DNA of 64,000 nt from Herbaspirillum sp. 3R11 (GTDB taxonomy: Bacteria > Pseudomonadota > Gammaproteobacteria > Burkholderiales > Burkholderiaceae_D): assembly GCF_004563925.1 (NCBI RefSeq), contig NZ_SPNJ01000002.1:372001-436000 (forward strand), given 5' to 3'. The notes beneath the pieces were generated by a model. It ran no database searches. It was not told the origin of the DNA and saw nothing but the letters and a program-made list of their open reading frames with translations. The translations under genes and the position numbers were made by a program. Within the stretch, counting starts at the first letter, position 1. Each line of letters starts with the position of its first letter. Positions 62,397 to 64,000 of this stretch are shown here, piece after piece.

Positions 62397-64000
62397 ATGA
62401 GCACAACAGTAGTCGATCACGGCCACGATCATTCGCATGCACATGATCATGCCGCACATGGCCATGATGATCACGGACATCACGATCATCCGCACGGCTG
62501 GCGCCGCTGGGTCTTTGCAACCAACCACAAGGACATCGGTACCCTGTACCTGTGGTTCTCGTTCACCATGCTGCTGTCCGGCGGTGTGCTGGCGCTGCTG
62601 ATCCGCGCTGAACTGTTCCAGCCCGGCCTGCAATTCTTCCGCCCTGAATTCTTCAACCAGCTGACCACGATGCACGGCCTGGTGATGGTGTTCGGCGCGA
62701 TCATGCCGGCCTTCGTCGGCTTCGCCAACTGGATGATCCCGCTGCAGATCGGCGCCTCCGACATGGCGTTCGCCCGCATGAACAACTTCTCGTTCTGGCT
62801 GCTGCCGCCTGCGGCGCTGCTGCTGGCCGGTTCCTTCCTGGTGCCGGGCGGTGCGACTGCCGCCGGCTGGACCCTGTATGCGCCGCTGTCGACGCAAATG
62901 GGCCCGGGCATGGACATGGGTATTTTCGCGATGCACATCATGGGCGCATCGTCGATCATGGGCTCGATCAACATCATCGTCACCATCCTCAACATGCGCG
63001 CTCCCGGCATGACGCTGATGAAGATGCCGATGTTCTGCTGGACCTGGCTGATCACCGCCTACCTGCTGATCGCCGTGATGCCGGTGCTGGCAGGCGCGAT
63101 CACCATGACGCTGACTGACCGTCATTTCGGTACCTCCTTCTTCAACGCAGCCGGCGGCGGCGACCCGGTGATGTATCAACACATCTTCTGGTTCTTCGGC
63201 CACCCCGAGGTCTACATCATGATTCTGCCGGCGTTCGGCATCGTGTCGCAGATCATCCCGGCCTTCGCTCGCAAGCAACTGTTCGGCTATGCATCGATGG
63301 TTTACGCGACTGCATCGATCGCGATCCTGTCGTTCATCGTCTGGGCCCACCACATGTTCACCACCGGCATGCCGGTGACTGCACAGCTGTTCTTCATGTA
63401 CGCCACGATGCTGATCGCCGTGCCGACCGGCGTGAAGATCTTCAACTGGATCGCCACCATGTGGCGTGGTTCGATGACGTTTGAAACACCGATGCTGTTC
63501 TCGGTCGGCTTCATCTTCGTGTTCACCATGGGCGGCTTCACCGGCCTGATCCTGGCCGTGACCCCGATCGACATCCAGATGCAGGATACCTACTACGTGG
63601 TGGCGCACTTCCACTACGTGTTGGTGGCCGGTTCGCTGTTCGCCTTGTTCGCCGGTTTCTACTACTGGGGTCCGAAGTGGACAGGCTTCATGTACAACGA
63701 AACCCGCGGCAAGATCCACTTCTGGAACTCGCTGGTCTGGTTCAACGTGACCTTCTTCCCGATGCACTTCCTGGGTCTGGCCGGCATGCCGCGACGCTAC
63801 GCCGACTATCCGGCGCAGTTCACCGACTTCAACATGCTCGCGACCATCGGCGCGTTCGGTTTCGGTCTGTCGCAGGTGTACTTCCTGTTCTTCGTGGTGA
63901 TCCCGTCGATCAAGGGCGGCGTCAAGGCAGCAGACAAGCCATGGGAAGGCGCTGAAGGTCTGGAGTGGACTGTGCCGAGCCCGGCGCCGTTCCACACATT
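62397..64000 (+). CDS. coxA: Cytochrome c oxidase subunit I (partial, C-terminus outside window)
   Basis: The start at 62397 follows GGGAG by 7 bases. More than 534 residues are visible and the frame runs off the right edge. The haem-copper oxidase core begins WVFATNHKDIGTLYLWFSF. The haem a/a3 and CuB ligands lie in MTTMHGLVMVFGAI-type LTTMHGLVMVFG, HIFWFFGHPEVYIMILPAFG (His-Pro-Glu-Val-Tyr cross-link motif) and VVAHFHYVLVAGS. Residues 7-33 are an unusual His/Asp-rich extension with 13 His. It follows coxB by 64 bases. It reduces oxygen at the inner membrane. Confidence 0.97.
   Translation, partial: MSTTVVDHGHDHSHAHDHAAHGHDDHGHHDHPHGWRRWVFATNHKDIGTLYLWFSFTMLLSGGVLALLIRAELFQPGLQFFRPEFFNQLTTMHGLVMVFGAIMPAFVGFANWMIPLQIGASDMAFARMNNFSFWLLPPAALLLAGSFLVPGGATAAGWTLYAPLSTQMGPGMDMGIFAMHIMGASSIMGSINIIVTILNMRAPGMTLMKMPMFCWTWLITAYLLIAVMPVLAGAITMTLTDRHFGTSFFNAAGGGDPVMYQHIFWFFGHPEVYIMILPAFGIVSQIIPAFARKQLFGYASMVYATASIAILSFIVWAHHMFTTGMPVTAQLFFMYATMLIAVPTGVKIFNWIATMWRGSMTFETPMLFSVGFIFVFTMGGFTGLILAVTPIDIQMQDTYYVVAHFHYVLVAGSLFALFAGFYYWGPKWTGFMYNETRGKIHFWNSLVWFNVTFFPMHFLGLAGMPRRYADYPAQFTDFNMLATIGAFGFGLSQVYFLFFVVIPSIKGGVKAADKPWEGAEGLEWTVPSPAPFHT

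Overview
The window is GC-rich, densely coded chromosome of a betaproteobacterium. The best fit is Burkholderiales, family Oxalobacteraceae (Herbaspirillum-like). This rests on the pilMNOPQ-aroK-aroB-dgt block divergent from ponA, a PhaM-type PHA granule protein, the comF/bioC divergent pair upstream of coxB-coxA, and the overall gene style. The assignment is an inference from gene content; no rRNA or marker comparison was possible. I see no prophage, IS element or CRISPR array.

Region 1 (1-13253) is a purine and urate utilisation island. It holds a NupO/P/Q-like nucleoside-type ABC importer (left edge cut), an SsuABC/NMT1-like ABC importer, a Tsx-like nucleoside channel, the membrane cytochrome c urate hydroxylase PuuD, the allantoinase PuuE, an FCD-type GntR regulator, an M20 deacylase and an adenosine/adenine deaminase. 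Six copies of a palindrome centred on TTGTCGACAA lie only in the non-coding gaps of this island. Two copies carry an identical extra half-site at the same spacing. This looks like the operator set of one regulon, most simply bound by the island's own GntR protein.

Region 2 (13521-21165) has a lipoprotein, an AraC/GyrI regulator with an alpha/beta hydrolase, a GntR-controlled polar amino-acid ABC operon with a 16-bp operator-like repeat present twice, and a cytosolic 5'-nucleotidase-I homologue.

Region 3 (21461-27645) is a four-carbon acid-sugar operon: GntR regulator, L-threonate dehydrogenase, 3-oxo-tetronate kinase, 3-oxo-tetronate 4-phosphate decarboxylase, an MFS carrier and 2-oxo-tetronate isomerase. 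Together they can convert threonate to dihydroxyacetone phosphate. A 103-bp imperfect palindrome of mobile-repeat type sits inside it.

Region 4 (27763-36549) contains a 50-residue CxxC protein, an Arr-type rifampin ADP-ribosyltransferase, tRNA-Phe(GAA), a UbiH-family hydroxylase, DsbC, Pth, Tex, a DUF5610-like protein and an orphan periplasmic binding protein.

Region 5 (36713-47548) has dgt, a fused AroK-AroB protein, the type IV pilus operon pilMNOPQ with every junction overlapping by ATGA, and divergent ponA. PilM carries an unusual 12-bp tandem repeat coding for HD(S/A)R units.

Region 6 (47642-64000) has queC, two DUF3108 proteins, phaM, a ferritin-like di-iron protein, rfaE2, a PCu(A)C copper chaperone with a DUF2946 protein, a TrpXYZ-type ABC system with two tandem binding proteins, trmL, comF, bioC, a DUF2244 protein, and coxB and coxA (right edge cut). 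Apart from the island regulation, the fusion and the repeats, most of the window is ordinary core and catabolic chromosome. I found no clear candidate for a wholly new system.
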